DNA of 64,000 nt from DASZIT01 sp036268775 (GTDB lineage Bacteria; Actinomycetota; Acidimicrobiia; Acidimicrobiales; RAAP-2), in contig DATATM010000024.1 of the NCBI GenBank assembly GCA_036268775.1, positions 78,689-142,688 of the forward strand. The letters are read 5' to 3'. Below are positions 15,300 through 23,727 of the stretch, one piece after another (position 1 is the stretch's first letter; every line of letters begins with the position of its first letter). The position numbers and the translations under genes were made by a program. The notes below the pieces were generated by a model. That model was not told the DNA's origin. It did no database searches and saw only the letters and a program-made list of their open reading frames with translations.

Positions 15300-17453
15300 T
15301 CATCGGGTGGCAGGAGCCCGTTCGGCTACCGCTTGAGCCATCGCCTCGAGGAGCTCGGCCGGCAGGAACGGCTTTTTGACGATGGCTGTCGATGGCGGAA
15401 CCACTCCTTTTTCCGCAATGGTCTCTTCGCTGTACCCGGACATGAAGACCACCGGGAGATCGGGTGTTCTGGCTCGCAATCGATCGGCCAGCGCCTTGCC
15501 CGAGATACCCCCCGGCATGACCAGGTCTGTCACCAAGATGTCAACCGACTCAGAATCGAAGACTCTCGACGCCTCGGCGCCATTCTCAGCCTGCAGCACC
15601 CGATAGGCGGCCGCCTGAAGGATACGAGTGGTCGATCGGCGAACACCCTCCTCATCCTCGACGAGGAGCACTGTCTGGCGGCCGCCCTCGGGCTGGGACG
15701 CCGGTGGGGTGACGACACTCGGTTCCGGCGCATCCGTCGAAACCGGGAACAACAAGGTGAACGTCGTTCCGACTCCGACTTCTGTCGAAACCGACACGTT
15801 GCCCCCCCAGCGATTGGCAATCCCATAGACCATGGAAAGACCCAGGCCCGTCCCTCGTCCGGTTTCCTTGGTGGTGAAGAAGGGCTCGAATGCCTTGGCT
15901 GCCACCTCGGGGGTCATGCCTTCTCCGTTGTCCTCCACACCGATCCGTACATATCGTCCCGGGGCGAGACCCACGGCTTCAGCCTCCGAGGCTTCAACCG
16001 CAACCGTGTCCACGTTGATGGAAAGTTCGCCTCCATGCTTCATGGCGTCGCCACTGTTGATAGCGAGGTTCATGAGCATTTGCTCAATCTCCCCGGCGCC
16101 GACACGCACATAGCAAGGGTATTGGGCGACGTCGCAGTGGAGATTCACATCTTCACCGAGTGTATGCCGCAGGAGGCGCGCCGCATCAAGGACCGCTCTA
16201 TTGACGTCGATCGAATCCGGAGTCGTGACATTTTGGCGACTGAACATGAGTAGTTGACGAGTGAGTTCTGCCGCTCGCTCAGCCGCCTTCTGGACCTCGC
16301 CCACATCTCGATGGATGTCAGTTTCGGGGTCAATCGAATCAGCAAGGAATCCCGCATAGCTGATAATGACCTGCAACAGATTGTTGAAGTCGTGGGCTAT
16401 CCCCCCCGCAAGCTGACCCACTGCCTCCATCCGCTGGGCTTGGCGTAGACTCTGTTCTGCCTTCGCCTGGTGGGCGAGAGCCGCATCGAGGTCGACATTG
16501 GAGACCTTCAGCTCCGCCACCAGACCGAGTGCGTCGTCTCGCCGTCGAGATGCAACTTCGAGCAAACCGGCCGCAACCAGAGTCGCCAGGAGACCGAAGA
16601 CGCCCAAGATCCAGGGGAATTCCCCGGTAAAACCCCCGGCAAGGTTGCTGTGCGAGCTGACCGCCACGATGGCGTGACCGGGTGAAACAACCGATCCGGG
16701 GTGCCTCACCAGGGTGGCGCCCGTTGCGTTGTTACCCGGGTCGGTGATGACGGAGAGCGCGACTTGACGACCATCAGTTCCAGGCAGGCGCTGGGTCGTC
16801 TGCAAGGCAAGATTTGCCGGCGTTACGGATCCAATGAAGACGGCGGCATAGGTGCCCGGGAATGCGACCCCAGACAGCGACGTGACCGCGTTGGCCTTCC
16901 CGATGGGCTGCTCGCTGTAAATCGCAAACCCGGCCGGCACATATCCGGTTCCGTACACCATCTCGAGGTAGCGCATGCCCTTCGCCGAGAACGCCCCGGC
17001 AAAATTGGCGTGGGAGAGCCCGGCCAGAGTGCTGACGAGGGAACTGTCACTACCGGCGGACAGATCACGATGGAAATCGCCGACCGAGGCGAGGACGCTC
17101 AGCCGGCCTCCCCCCACCTGCAGCAATGCAATCGATGATCCGCTCGGGGTCAACGAGATGGCTGCAACCTCGAACGTGGAGGCCGATACTCCGGCTGGCG
17201 TCACGATTCGACCGAGTTGCTGATAGGGAGGCGTCAACGTGTTGATGACTTGGTTCAGCACGAGCGCGCCTTGCGCAGCATCCTGCCTCAACAATTCGTT
17301 GTTGGTGTCCATTACTGAGTCACGTGCACCCACGAACACCGCGATGGATGCCGCGAAGCCGACGATGACGACGCCGGCCGTCATCCAGTGAACATGGCGC
17401 CTTACCTTGGATGCGATACGGCGATCACCCCCTCCTCCGGTAAGGCACTCCAT
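15300..17453 (-). CDS. membrane hybrid histidine kinase with extracytoplasmic sensor and C-terminal receiver
   Basis: The 717-residue protein has a first membrane helix (about 24-43), an extracytoplasmic sensor of about 240 residues without a clear family match, and a second helix (about 282-304). A short coiled segment follows, then a HisKA domain of the HDFNN type (GGIAHDFNNLLQ, His near 351). Next are an ATPase (NLAINSGDA, GRGTGLGLSMVYG) and a C-terminal receiver (VDILVTDLVMPGG, Asp near 641; KKPF Lys). HDFNN kinases with a fused receiver often feed a phosphorelay. It is the first gene of the three-gene minus-strand signalling block. The signal sensed is unknown. Confidence 0.9.
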   Translation of the reverse strand: MECLTGGGGDRRIASKVRRHVHWMTAGVVIVGFAASIAVFVGARDSVMDTNNELLRQDAAQGALVLNQVINTLTPPYQQLGRIVTPAGVSASTFEVAAISLTPSGSSIALLQVGGGRLSVLASVGDFHRDLSAGSDSSLVSTLAGLSHANFAGAFSAKGMRYLEMVYGTGYVPAGFAIYSEQPIGKANAVTSLSGVAFPGTYAAVFIGSVTPANLALQTTQRLPGTDGRQVALSVITDPGNNATGATLVRHPGSVVSPGHAIVAVSSHSNLAGGFTGEFPWILGVFGLLATLVAAGLLEVASRRRDDALGLVAELKVSNVDLDAALAHQAKAEQSLRQAQRMEAVGQLAGGIAHDFNNLLQVIISYAGFLADSIDPETDIHRDVGEVQKAAERAAELTRQLLMFSRQNVTTPDSIDVNRAVLDAARLLRHTLGEDVNLHCDVAQYPCYVRVGAGEIEQMLMNLAINSGDAMKHGGELSINVDTVAVEASEAEAVGLAPGRYVRIGVEDNGEGMTPEVAAKAFEPFFTTKETGRGTGLGLSMVYGIANRWGGNVSVSTEVGVGTTFTLLFPVSTDAPEPSVVTPPASQPEGGRQTVLLVEDEEGVRRSTTRILQAAAYRVLQAENGAEASRVFDSESVDILVTDLVMPGGISGKALADRLRARTPDLPVVFMSGYSEETIAEKGVVPPSTAIVKKPFLPAELLEAMAQAVAERAPATR

Positions 17454-17653
17454 GGAGCACCACCCCCCAGTCTAACCCGGCCAAACCTCGGGACGAGAGC
17501 TGTCTCAAACGACTCGACGCGCGCGCTTCACTGTCCTCCAGCAGGCGCTGGGGGCTGCGATCGAGGTGCTGGGACCACCCTCCCCACTCGCGGGCACCTA
17601 TCTCTGGGTCGGCCAGCAGATACCGAAAAGAGTTCCACGTTAAAGCCGATCAG

Positions 17654-17659
17654 TAGACT
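17654..17659 (+). promoter_or_regulatory. -10 hexamer of a leaderless promoter (tetR)
   Basis: TAGACT, seven bases, then ATG at 17667. No Shine-Dalgarno sequence is available. The -35 region is weak. Confidence 0.5.
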
Positions 17660-17666
17660 CGGCTCC

Positions 17667-18287
17667 ATGCCGCAGCCGCCCCTGACTGCTCGTGGTGAAC
17701 GCACCCGAGAGGCGCTACGACGGGCTGCACAGGTCCGGTTCTTGGCCCAGGGGGTGGAGGCGACCTCAGCCGAGCAGATCGCTGACGATGCCGGCGTGAC
17801 GCTCCGCACCTTCTACCGTCACTTCACCTCGAAACGCGAACTCCTGTTCAGCGACTACGACGCCAGCCTTGAGTGGTTCCGTTCGGCCCTCCAATCCCGT
17901 CCCGCCGGCGAGACGCTGAGCCAGGCGGTGCTGGCCGCCATCGACTCCTTCCCCTATGACCGGGACAGCATGTTCGAGATCGCCGAACTGCGCGCCAGGG
18001 AGCTGGACCGCGACCAGGTGGAGCGGCACATTCACCAAGTGCAAGCGGAGTTCGCCATGGAAGTGGAGCGTCACCTGTTGCGACAGGACGGTCTGGTCGA
18101 TGACGATGCCAGGTTCCTGGCCGCGGTGGCCGCCCAGTGCGTTGCCGCGGCCACCTTTGCCGCCATGGATACCTGGATGCGCGGCGACCACTCCGACCTC
18201 GAAGAGCTGACCCGGCTGACCGAACGGGCGCTGGGCCTGCTCGACTCCGGCCTCGGGCCGACTCTGAGAGTGTCAAATTTGACATAA
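17667..18287 (+). CDS. TetR-family transcription regulator
   Basis: A 206-residue TetR repressor. The N-terminal helix-turn-helix reads ATSAEQIADDAGVTLRTFYRHF, the classical TetR recognition region. The remaining 150 residues form the helical ligand-binding and dimer domain. ATG at 17667 is chosen by the leaderless spacing to TAGACT and by family alignment, although the frame is open upstream. Its last codons and stop are built on the palindrome TGTCAAATTTGACA (18271-18284), which is also the -35 region of the next gene. A matching palindrome precedes the DUF2834 gene. These are the natural operator candidates for this repressor. Confidence 0.9.
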   Translation: MPQPPLTARGERTREALRRAAQVRFLAQGVEATSAEQIADDAGVTLRTFYRHFTSKRELLFSDYDASLEWFRSALQSRPAGETLSQAVLAAIDSFPYDRDSMFEIAELRARELDRDQVERHIHQVQAEFAMEVERHLLRQDGLVDDDARFLAAVAAQCVAAATFAAMDTWMRGDHSDLEELTRLTERALGLLDSGLGPTLRVSNLT

Positions 18288-18308
18288 GACGACCCTCCTG
18301 GATAGGTT
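18271..18308 (+). promoter_or_regulatory. operator-promoter of the FAD oxidoreductase gene
   Basis: The perfect 14-bp palindrome TGTCAAATTTGACA (18271-18284) ends in a consensus -35 TTGACA (18279-18284). An 18-base spacer leads to TAGGTT (18303-18308), then seven bases to ATG at 18316. A repressor bound here would cover the -35. The palindrome overlaps the last codons of tetR. Confidence 0.65.
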
Positions 18309-18315
18309 CCCGACA

Positions 18316-19884
18316 ATGCCGGACTACGACGCCATCGTCATCGGTGCCGGCCACAACGGCCTCACCGCCGCGGTCGTCATGGCCCGAGGCGGCATGCGGG
18401 TCCTGTGCCTCGAGAAGAACCACTTCATCGGCGGGATGGCCTCCACCACCGAATTGGTGAAGGACTACCACTTCGAACTGGCCGGTTCGATCCAGTTCCC
18501 GATCCCCAACGAGATCTACGACGACTTGGGCTTCGACGCCTGCCCCATCTACGAACCTGAAGTCCAGTCGGCGAGTGTCCAACCGGGGGGCAAGAAGCCC
18601 ATCCTGCTCTACACCGATCCCACCCGACTCCTCGACCATCTCAACGAGACGCTGGGGCTGGATGCGGTGATGGGTATGGCCGAGGTGGCGGCCTGGGCGG
18701 AAGCGCCGGCTCGGGCCATCGGGCGGTTCGACGTGCGCAAGCCGCCGAAGTCGCTGGATGAAATGTGGGCCTGCGCCTCGAACGAGCAGGAGCGGGAGGC
18801 GATTCGCACCGCCATGTTCGGCAGCGTAATGGACGTCATCGACCGCTATCTCCCCGACCCGGTGCAACACGCGCCGGTCCGCAGCATGTTGAGCTTCCTG
18901 GCCGTCAACTCCACCTACCGGGGTCCCTACACCCCCGGCAGCGCCCTCTGTTTGGCCTTCGCTCTGGCCTCCCCCGGTGACGCGACGATGTCGAAGGTCA
19001 AAGGCGGCATCGGCGCCATGTCCGACCACCTCCGGATTCAATTCGAGCAGCACGGGGGCGAACTGCGTCGGCATGTCAAGGTCTCGAAGATCCTCACCAG
19101 CGGCGGGAAGGTCGAAGGGGTGGCGCTGGGCGACGGGGAGGTGGTGACCGCACCCGTCGTGGTATCGAACCTGGATCCAACCGCGACATTCACCCAGCTG
19201 CTCGATCGCGCCGACCTCCCGGACCCATTTGTCCAACGGGTTGACGCCATCGACCATCGGGCCGCCTATTTCCAGATCCACTTCGCCCTCAGCGGCCTAC
19301 CGGAATTCGTCGGTGCGAACGAGGGGCTCAACCAGTCCGATCTCCGCCGCAACGTCACCTTCTTCGGCACCGCCGAGCAGATGCAACTCGACTACGAGGG
19401 CTGCCTCCGCGGCGAGGTGCCGGCGTCACCGTCGTTCAACCTCCAGATTCCGACGCTCACCGAGCCCGGAATGGCACCCGCCGGCAAGCATGCCGCCAGC
19501 GGCTTTGCCTTCTACTTCCCGATCGGGGCCACCCACGCGGAGCGGGGGCGACTGCGCGACGAGATGGCCTCTCGCCTGGTGGCGATGATCACCGAGGTGG
19601 CGCCCAACTTCCCCGATCTCATCGACCGGCAGTTCAATTACCCGGCCTACACCTACGAGTTGATGTTCGGCTGTACCGGCGGCGACTTCACCCACGGCCT
19701 CCTCCAGCCCGAATTCATGGGGCCCTTCCGGCCCAGCGCTCGAGGCTGGCCCGACAATCCGATACCGGTCGAAGGTCTCTACCTGTGCGGCGCCGGCTGT
19801 CATGGCGGCCCGGGCGTCACCTTCATCCCCGGCTACAACTGCGGCTACGCAGTGCTCGACGCCGCCGATTCCTCCCGGTTGTAG
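18316..19884 (+). CDS. FAD-dependent oxidoreductase of the phytoene desaturase / PYROXD2-like family
   Basis: A 522-residue flavoprotein with an N-terminal Rossmann dinucleotide site (AIVIGAGHNGLTAAVVMARGG), then the Glu that holds the adenosine ribose (LEKNHFIGGMA). The C-terminal FAD-closing segment is LYLCGAGCHGGPGVTFIPGYN. The family includes carotenoid desaturases and isomerases and the broad PYROXD2 group; no carotenoid genes (crtB, crtE) are near, so a carotenoid role is not supported. It follows tetR by 28 bases and overlaps the convergent DUF2834 gene by 40 bases. Transcription probably starts at or next to its ATG. Confidence 0.88.
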   Translation: MPDYDAIVIGAGHNGLTAAVVMARGGMRVLCLEKNHFIGGMASTTELVKDYHFELAGSIQFPIPNEIYDDLGFDACPIYEPEVQSASVQPGGKKPILLYTDPTRLLDHLNETLGLDAVMGMAEVAAWAEAPARAIGRFDVRKPPKSLDEMWACASNEQEREAIRTAMFGSVMDVIDRYLPDPVQHAPVRSMLSFLAVNSTYRGPYTPGSALCLAFALASPGDATMSKVKGGIGAMSDHLRIQFEQHGGELRRHVKVSKILTSGGKVEGVALGDGEVVTAPVVVSNLDPTATFTQLLDRADLPDPFVQRVDAIDHRAAYFQIHFALSGLPEFVGANEGLNQSDLRRNVTFFGTAEQMQLDYEGCLRGEVPASPSFNLQIPTLTEPGMAPAGKHAASGFAFYFPIGATHAERGRLRDEMASRLVAMITEVAPNFPDLIDRQFNYPAYTYELMFGCTGGDFTHGLLQPEFMGPFRPSARGWPDNPIPVEGLYLCGAGCHGGPGVTFIPGYNCGYAVLDAADSSRL

Positions 19885-20306
19885 CGGATCTGCCGCTCCA
19901 CGAATGCCAGGTAGACGGCCACGGAGAAGGCCAAGCTGGTGAACAGGCTCATGACGAAGAAAATCCACGGCACCCGCATGCTCCGCCGCCTCCCGTCGAC
20001 GATCGTCCACAGTGGCAGCAGCACCAGATTCACCATGATGTAGTCCTGCGCCGCCGAGTCCGAGGCCCAGTTCGAGAACAGCGCCTTGGTGTAGTTGATG
20101 TAGCTGGCGTGGGGGTCGGCGTGGGTGTACCGGATGTTGAAGTACCAGCCGAGACCGAGCGAGACCAAACCAAAAAGGTAGAAGAGACCCTCCAGGAGGG
20201 AGATCCGTCCGGCCTGCCGGCCGGAGAAGAGACGTCGATTGGCCCGGAGCGCGAATGCGGTGCTCACCACGCCGAGCACCCCGTAGACCACCAGTGACGC
20301 AGTCAT
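19845..20306 (-). CDS. DUF2834-type small integral membrane protein
   Basis: The 153-residue protein has four predicted membrane helices (about 4-22, 36-54, 85-103 and 112-132) and a charged C-terminal tail. The pattern with TKALFSNWASDSAAQDY between helices two and three matches DUF2834 proteins, which are of unknown function. The ATG at 20306 follows GGGGGGAGGG, a strong ribosome site; a longer frame exists to 20369 but would run through the operator. Its 3' end overlaps the FAD oxidoreductase gene on the other strand. It shares a 14-bp palindrome with that gene and is probably in the same TetR regulon. Confidence 0.8.
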   Translation of the reverse strand: MTASLVVYGVLGVVSTAFALRANRRLFSGRQAGRISLLEGLFYLFGLVSLGLGWYFNIRYTHADPHASYINYTKALFSNWASDSAAQDYIMVNLVLLPLWTIVDGRRRSMRVPWIFFVMSLFTSLAFSVAVYLAFVERQIRYNREESAASSTA

Positions 20307-20353
20307 TGCCCTCCCCCCAACATTTCGGGCAGGTTGGCACGGCGCTCCCCCAA

Positions 20354-20367
20354 TTGTCAATATTGAC
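20354..20367 (-). promoter_or_regulatory. TetR operator candidate upstream of the DUF2834 gene
   Basis: A perfect palindrome TGTCAATATTGACA, differing from the one at 18271-18284 only in the central AT pair. On the minus strand its TTGACA half (20354-20359) is placed as a -35 element, about 48 bases before the start codon. The -10 is weak (CAACCT). Confidence 0.6.
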
Positions 20368-20411
20368 ATTTAGGGCAAGAGGGGCCACCAGATGGGGTCA
20401 AGCGCATCGAG

Positions 20412-20485
20412 TGGGGACGGAGGGATTCGAACCCTCACTGGAGGCGGTTTAAGCGCCCTGCCTCTACCTGTTGGGCTACGTCCCC
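20412..20485 (-). tRNA. tRNA with UAA anticodon and short variable loop
   Basis: The minus strand folds as a complete cloverleaf: acceptor GGGGACG/CGTCCCC, a three-pair D stem with loop GG, anticodon stem GGGCG/CGCCT, loop CTTAAAC, and T arm GAGGG-TTCGAAT-CCCTC. CCA is not encoded; the discriminator is A. The anticodon reads UAA, which decodes the leucine codon UUA. The variable region is only five bases (CCAGT), although leucine tRNAs normally carry a long extra arm. The amino-acid identity is therefore uncertain. Confidence 0.85.
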
Positions 20486-20606
20486 GGCTGGCGATACGAG
20501 TTACATGAGCACCCCATCCCGCCGGCAGCACTCTAACTGGGCTCGAGAACTCGATCCCGGTTTCGTACCGGACCGTCGGCGAACAACCGACAGTCGTCGC
20601 CGCGAT

Positions 20607-22211
20607 CTAGCCCTCCGCCACCGCCGGCACGACCGTCGGGACGAGGGCGGGAGCTAACGCCTCGAGTTCGCCGTCGCGAGGGCCGGCAACCTCGTGCCAC
20701 ATTCCCTCTGCCCGGGGCCAGGGTCCGAACACCAGGGTCGGGCGCTGGTCCGGCTCCCAGGCCGGCCACTCCCCCACGGTGCCGTTGGTCGGCACCCCCG
20801 ATCGGGCGAAGGCGGCCCAGGAAGCCCGCATCCCGTCCGAAAGCCGGAAGGCAAGATCTCCCCCACCCGAGAACAGCTGGACGGCCGGGTTCCGGACCGT
20901 GCCGAAGACGAAGGGCATCTCCAACCCGTGGCACGAGCCCAATATCCCTCCGAGGGCGGGGGTCTCCCAGGTGAAGAGGTAGACGTAGGTGCCGACGCCG
21001 GGGGCCGCCGCCGCGGCGTGGGTGTCGGCAAACCGGACCGACGGAAGGCGGAAGATGACATCGCTGGCGATGGCCGACCAGAGGTCGGGGGGCTGGGACG
21101 ACTCCCCCCGACCGGCCCGGATGTCCCGGTAGGCGGCGATCACCGCCGAGGCGTCGTCCTGGCTCAGCGTCGCCCTCTCCACCCAACGGACCAGACCGGC
21201 GTCGTCGAGGTTGTTGATCTGGGGAACCCCGACGGCAAAGAAGGCCGCCTCGTCGCGGTTGGTCCCGATCATCAATGGGACATCGGCCACGGCGCCTGCC
21301 GCCACCTCCTGTTCGGGAAGGTCGACCAGCAGTCCTCCGTCCACCGTCGGGAGCAACGGCAGCGGCAACCCGTCCCCGAGTTGCACGGTCTTGCTCAGTT
21401 CCGCCACGCCGGCCACCAGTTGTTCGGGTGACACTCCCTCCAACCCCGCCCGGGTCATCGGGACCCCCAGGACTGCCGCCAATCCTGCCGCCCGCGCCTC
21501 GGCCTGTTCGGCGCCGTGGGTGTAGGGAGGGCCGCTTTCGACGATCGCCCGATGGAACAGGCCCCTGGCCTCCCGGACTCCGAGCAGCGCCGACACGCTC
21601 ATGCCCCCGGCTGACTCCCCGAAGATGGTGACGTTGCCCGGATCTCCGCCGAAAGAGGCGATGTGGTCGCGCACCCAGGCCAAGGCGGCCACCTGGTCGG
21701 CCAGGCCCCAGTTGGCGGACCCTGCCCACCGGTCGCCACCCAGCCAGGTCTGACCCGGGTCGGCCAAGGCCGGGTGGGCCAGGAACCCCAGGGCGCCCAG
21801 CCGGTAGTTGATGGACACCACCACCACGTCCTCGTCCCGGGCCAGCATCCCGCCCCGGTAGAGACCGCTCGAGCCCGACCCGGTGGTGAATCCCCCACCG
21901 TGGATCCAGACCATCACCGGCCGCCGACCGGTATCGATCCCCGGCGTCCACACGTTGAGATACAGGCAGTCTTCCGAATGCTCCTCCACTTCCCCGGCCA
22001 GGGACATCCCCGCCACCATCGGAGGTTGGGGGGCGCTCGGGGAGAAGGCATCGCATTCCCGGGTCCCCATCCAGGCCTCGGGCTCGACGGGGGGTCGCCA
22101 TCGGAGGGGGCCCACCGGGGGGGCGGCGTAAGGGATGCCCGAGAAGGACCAGACGCCATTCCTCGCCACCCCGTGGAGTCGACCACTTCGGACCTCGACG
22201 ATGCCGTCCAT
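20607..22211 (-). CDS. type-B carboxylesterase / para-nitrobenzyl esterase-like hydrolase
   Basis: A 534-residue alpha/beta hydrolase of the cholinesterase-like family. The oxyanion-hole loop is VMVWIHGGGFTTGSG. The nucleophile Ser lies in FGESAGG (near 200), the acid in GTNRDEAAFF (Glu near 320) and the His in GSCHGLEMPF (near 427). The N-terminal SGIPYAAPPVGPLRWRPP is the family hallmark. A much longer frame is open upstream, but ATG at 22211 has GGAGG at seven bases; the ATG two codons earlier is too close. No signal peptide is seen, so it is probably cytosolic. It is divergent from the NlpC/P60 gene. The ester substrate is unknown. Confidence 0.9.
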   Translation of the reverse strand: MDGIVEVRSGRLHGVARNGVWSFSGIPYAAPPVGPLRWRPPVEPEAWMGTRECDAFSPSAPQPPMVAGMSLAGEVEEHSEDCLYLNVWTPGIDTGRRPVMVWIHGGGFTTGSGSSGLYRGGMLARDEDVVVVSINYRLGALGFLAHPALADPGQTWLGGDRWAGSANWGLADQVAALAWVRDHIASFGGDPGNVTIFGESAGGMSVSALLGVREARGLFHRAIVESGPPYTHGAEQAEARAAGLAAVLGVPMTRAGLEGVSPEQLVAGVAELSKTVQLGDGLPLPLLPTVDGGLLVDLPEQEVAAGAVADVPLMIGTNRDEAAFFAVGVPQINNLDDAGLVRWVERATLSQDDASAVIAAYRDIRAGRGESSQPPDLWSAIASDVIFRLPSVRFADTHAAAAAPGVGTYVYLFTWETPALGGILGSCHGLEMPFVFGTVRNPAVQLFSGGGDLAFRLSDGMRASWAAFARSGVPTNGTVGEWPAWEPDQRPTLVFGPWPRAEGMWHEVAGPRDGELEALAPALVPTVVPAVAEG

Positions 22212-22277
22212 GATCATTTCCTCCAAATTCCGCTCGCGACCTGCACTGCAACCTACAGGGTGACCGTAAGGGGCTGC

Positions 22278-22306
22278 TTGGAACTTGGGAGGTAGGGGAC
22301 TACTGT
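22278..22306 (+). promoter_or_regulatory. leaderless promoter of the NlpC/P60 gene
   Basis: TTGGAA (22278-22283) as -35, a 17-base spacer, TACTGT (22301-22306) as -10, then seven bases to GTG at 22314. A GGAGG at 22288-22292 is too far from the GTG to serve as ribosome site. Confidence 0.5.
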
Positions 22307-22313
22307 TTCTGAA

Positions 22314-23648
22314 GTGGCTGATGTGAGTATCGGACAATCGGCCGGTACGAAGCACGCGCCACCAGGGCGCAGGTTCCGTAGACGGCAACGGGCCATCGTT
22401 GGCGCGTCCACCGTCGCGGTGCTGGCGGCAAGCCTGTCCTTTAGCTCCTCGGGGGTTGCCTCGGCGGCGTCCACCACAACCACCACCGCTTCACCGGGCC
22501 AGGGTCAGATCAGCGCCACCCAGGCTCAACTGTCGACGATCGAGAACCAGATCGCCCAGCAGCAGAAGACCCTCGACCAAGCCGACGAGAACTACAACCA
22601 GGCGGTGGTCAGGCTCACCGCCACCCAGGCATCGCTCCAGACCACTGCCGCCTCGCTGGATGCCTACAAGACCAAGCTGGCGACCGACCGGGCCCGGCTG
22701 GCCATCGACGCCGTCAACTCCTACGTCTCCGATGCCTCGTCACGACCGATCGCCAATCTGTTCGCCGTTCCCGGCGACAGCAACGAGACCCGCCACACCT
22801 ACGAAAAGGTGGCCTCCGAAGAAGTGCAGCGCGACCTGGCCGCCGTCCAGACCGGTCAGAAGCTGTTGAAGAAGACCCAGGCCACCCTGCTCGCCGAGCA
22901 GCAGGCCGAATCCACCCAGGTGGCCCAGGAGAGCCAGACCAAGCAGACCGCCACCTTGGTCGCCGGTCAGTCTCAGGCCACCCTCACCCAGGTGCAGGGC
23001 AGCCTCGCCTCCCAGATTGCCCAGCAAGCTGCGGCTCAGGCTTCGGCCGCCGCAGCCGCGGCCGCCTCGGCCAAGACTCCGACCGCCGCCCAGACTGCCG
23101 CCGCCCAGGCATCCCAGGCGGCCCAGGTGGCCAGTTCGGTGGGGGCCGGCTCGGCGGCCGCCAGCGCCGCCACCAATTCCGCCAACCAGGCGAACCAGTC
23201 AGCATCCTCGGTCGGGCCGCAGGGAGGCGGGGGGACGGTGTCCAGTGGCGGTGCCCCCCAGGCGGCCGGATTGGCCGCCGTCCACGGAGCAATGAAGTAC
23301 CTCGGGGTTCCCTACCAGTGGGGCGGCACCACCAGCGCCGGACTCGATTGCTCCGGCCTCACCATGCTGGCCTGGGCCCACGCCGGGGTGTCGATGGACC
23401 ATTCCGCCGCCGACCAATACGCCTCCTTCCCCCACGTGAGCCTCTCCTCGCTCGAGCCCGGCGATCTGATCTTCTACGACCTCGACGGCAGCGGCATCGA
23501 CCACGTGGTGATGTACGTCGGTCCGGTACTGGATGGCCAGGCCACCCAGTACGGATCGATGACCATCATCCAAGCCGCCCATGCGGGGACCGTCGTCTCC
23601 TTCGGCCCCCTCTGGTACAGCGGGATGGTGGGCGCCGCCCGTCCCTGA
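22314..23648 (+). CDS. secreted NlpC/P60 peptidoglycan endopeptidase with coiled-coil N-domain
   Basis: A 444-residue cell-wall hydrolase of the RipA/PcsB type. A signal peptide (cleavage after GVASAA, near 52) is followed by a coiled-coil domain of about 180 residues (repeated Gln/Ala/Leu heptads), then a very Ala/Gln/Ser-rich linker. The C-terminal NlpC/P60 domain has the catalytic Cys in TSAGLDCSGL (near 346), His in GIDHVVMY (near 397) and a third polar residue in QAAHAGT. It would cut D-Glu-DAP stem peptides during division; the coiled coil probably recruits or restrains it. The GTG start is leaderless. It is followed by plsC. Confidence 0.9.
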   Translation: MADVSIGQSAGTKHAPPGRRFRRRQRAIVGASTVAVLAASLSFSSSGVASAASTTTTTASPGQGQISATQAQLSTIENQIAQQQKTLDQADENYNQAVVRLTATQASLQTTAASLDAYKTKLATDRARLAIDAVNSYVSDASSRPIANLFAVPGDSNETRHTYEKVASEEVQRDLAAVQTGQKLLKKTQATLLAEQQAESTQVAQESQTKQTATLVAGQSQATLTQVQGSLASQIAQQAAAQASAAAAAAASAKTPTAAQTAAAQASQAAQVASSVGAGSAAASAATNSANQANQSASSVGPQGGGGTVSSGGAPQAAGLAAVHGAMKYLGVPYQWGGTTSAGLDCSGLTMLAWAHAGVSMDHSAADQYASFPHVSLSSLEPGDLIFYDLDGSGIDHVVMYVGPVLDGQATQYGSMTIIQAAHAGTVVSFGPLWYSGMVGAARP

Positions 23649-23714
23649 GCCATGGCCGGTCGACCATCGGTCGCTCGTCCAGGAGGGACCGGAGCCGGAG
23701 GCAAAAGCGGGTTG

Positions 23715-23720
23715 TAGCAT
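23715..23720 (+). promoter_or_regulatory. -10 hexamer of a leaderless promoter (plsC-like gene)
   Basis: TAGCAT, seven bases, then GTG at 23728. This spacing decides the start among several in-frame codons upstream. Confidence 0.5.
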
Positions 23721-23727
23721 CGGCTTT

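Noticed and set aside
20255..20452. 65-residue plus-strand frame ending GTEGFEPSLEAV
   Set aside because: It runs antisense through the tRNA T arm. GTEGFEPS is the well-known false translation of a reversed tRNA, so it is not a gene.
23040..23250. Ala/Gln-rich repetitive DNA, first considered as a tandem repeat or recombination hot spot
   Set aside because: It is simply the linker of the NlpC/P60 protein with irregular GCC/CAG codons. No exact DNA repeat unit was found.
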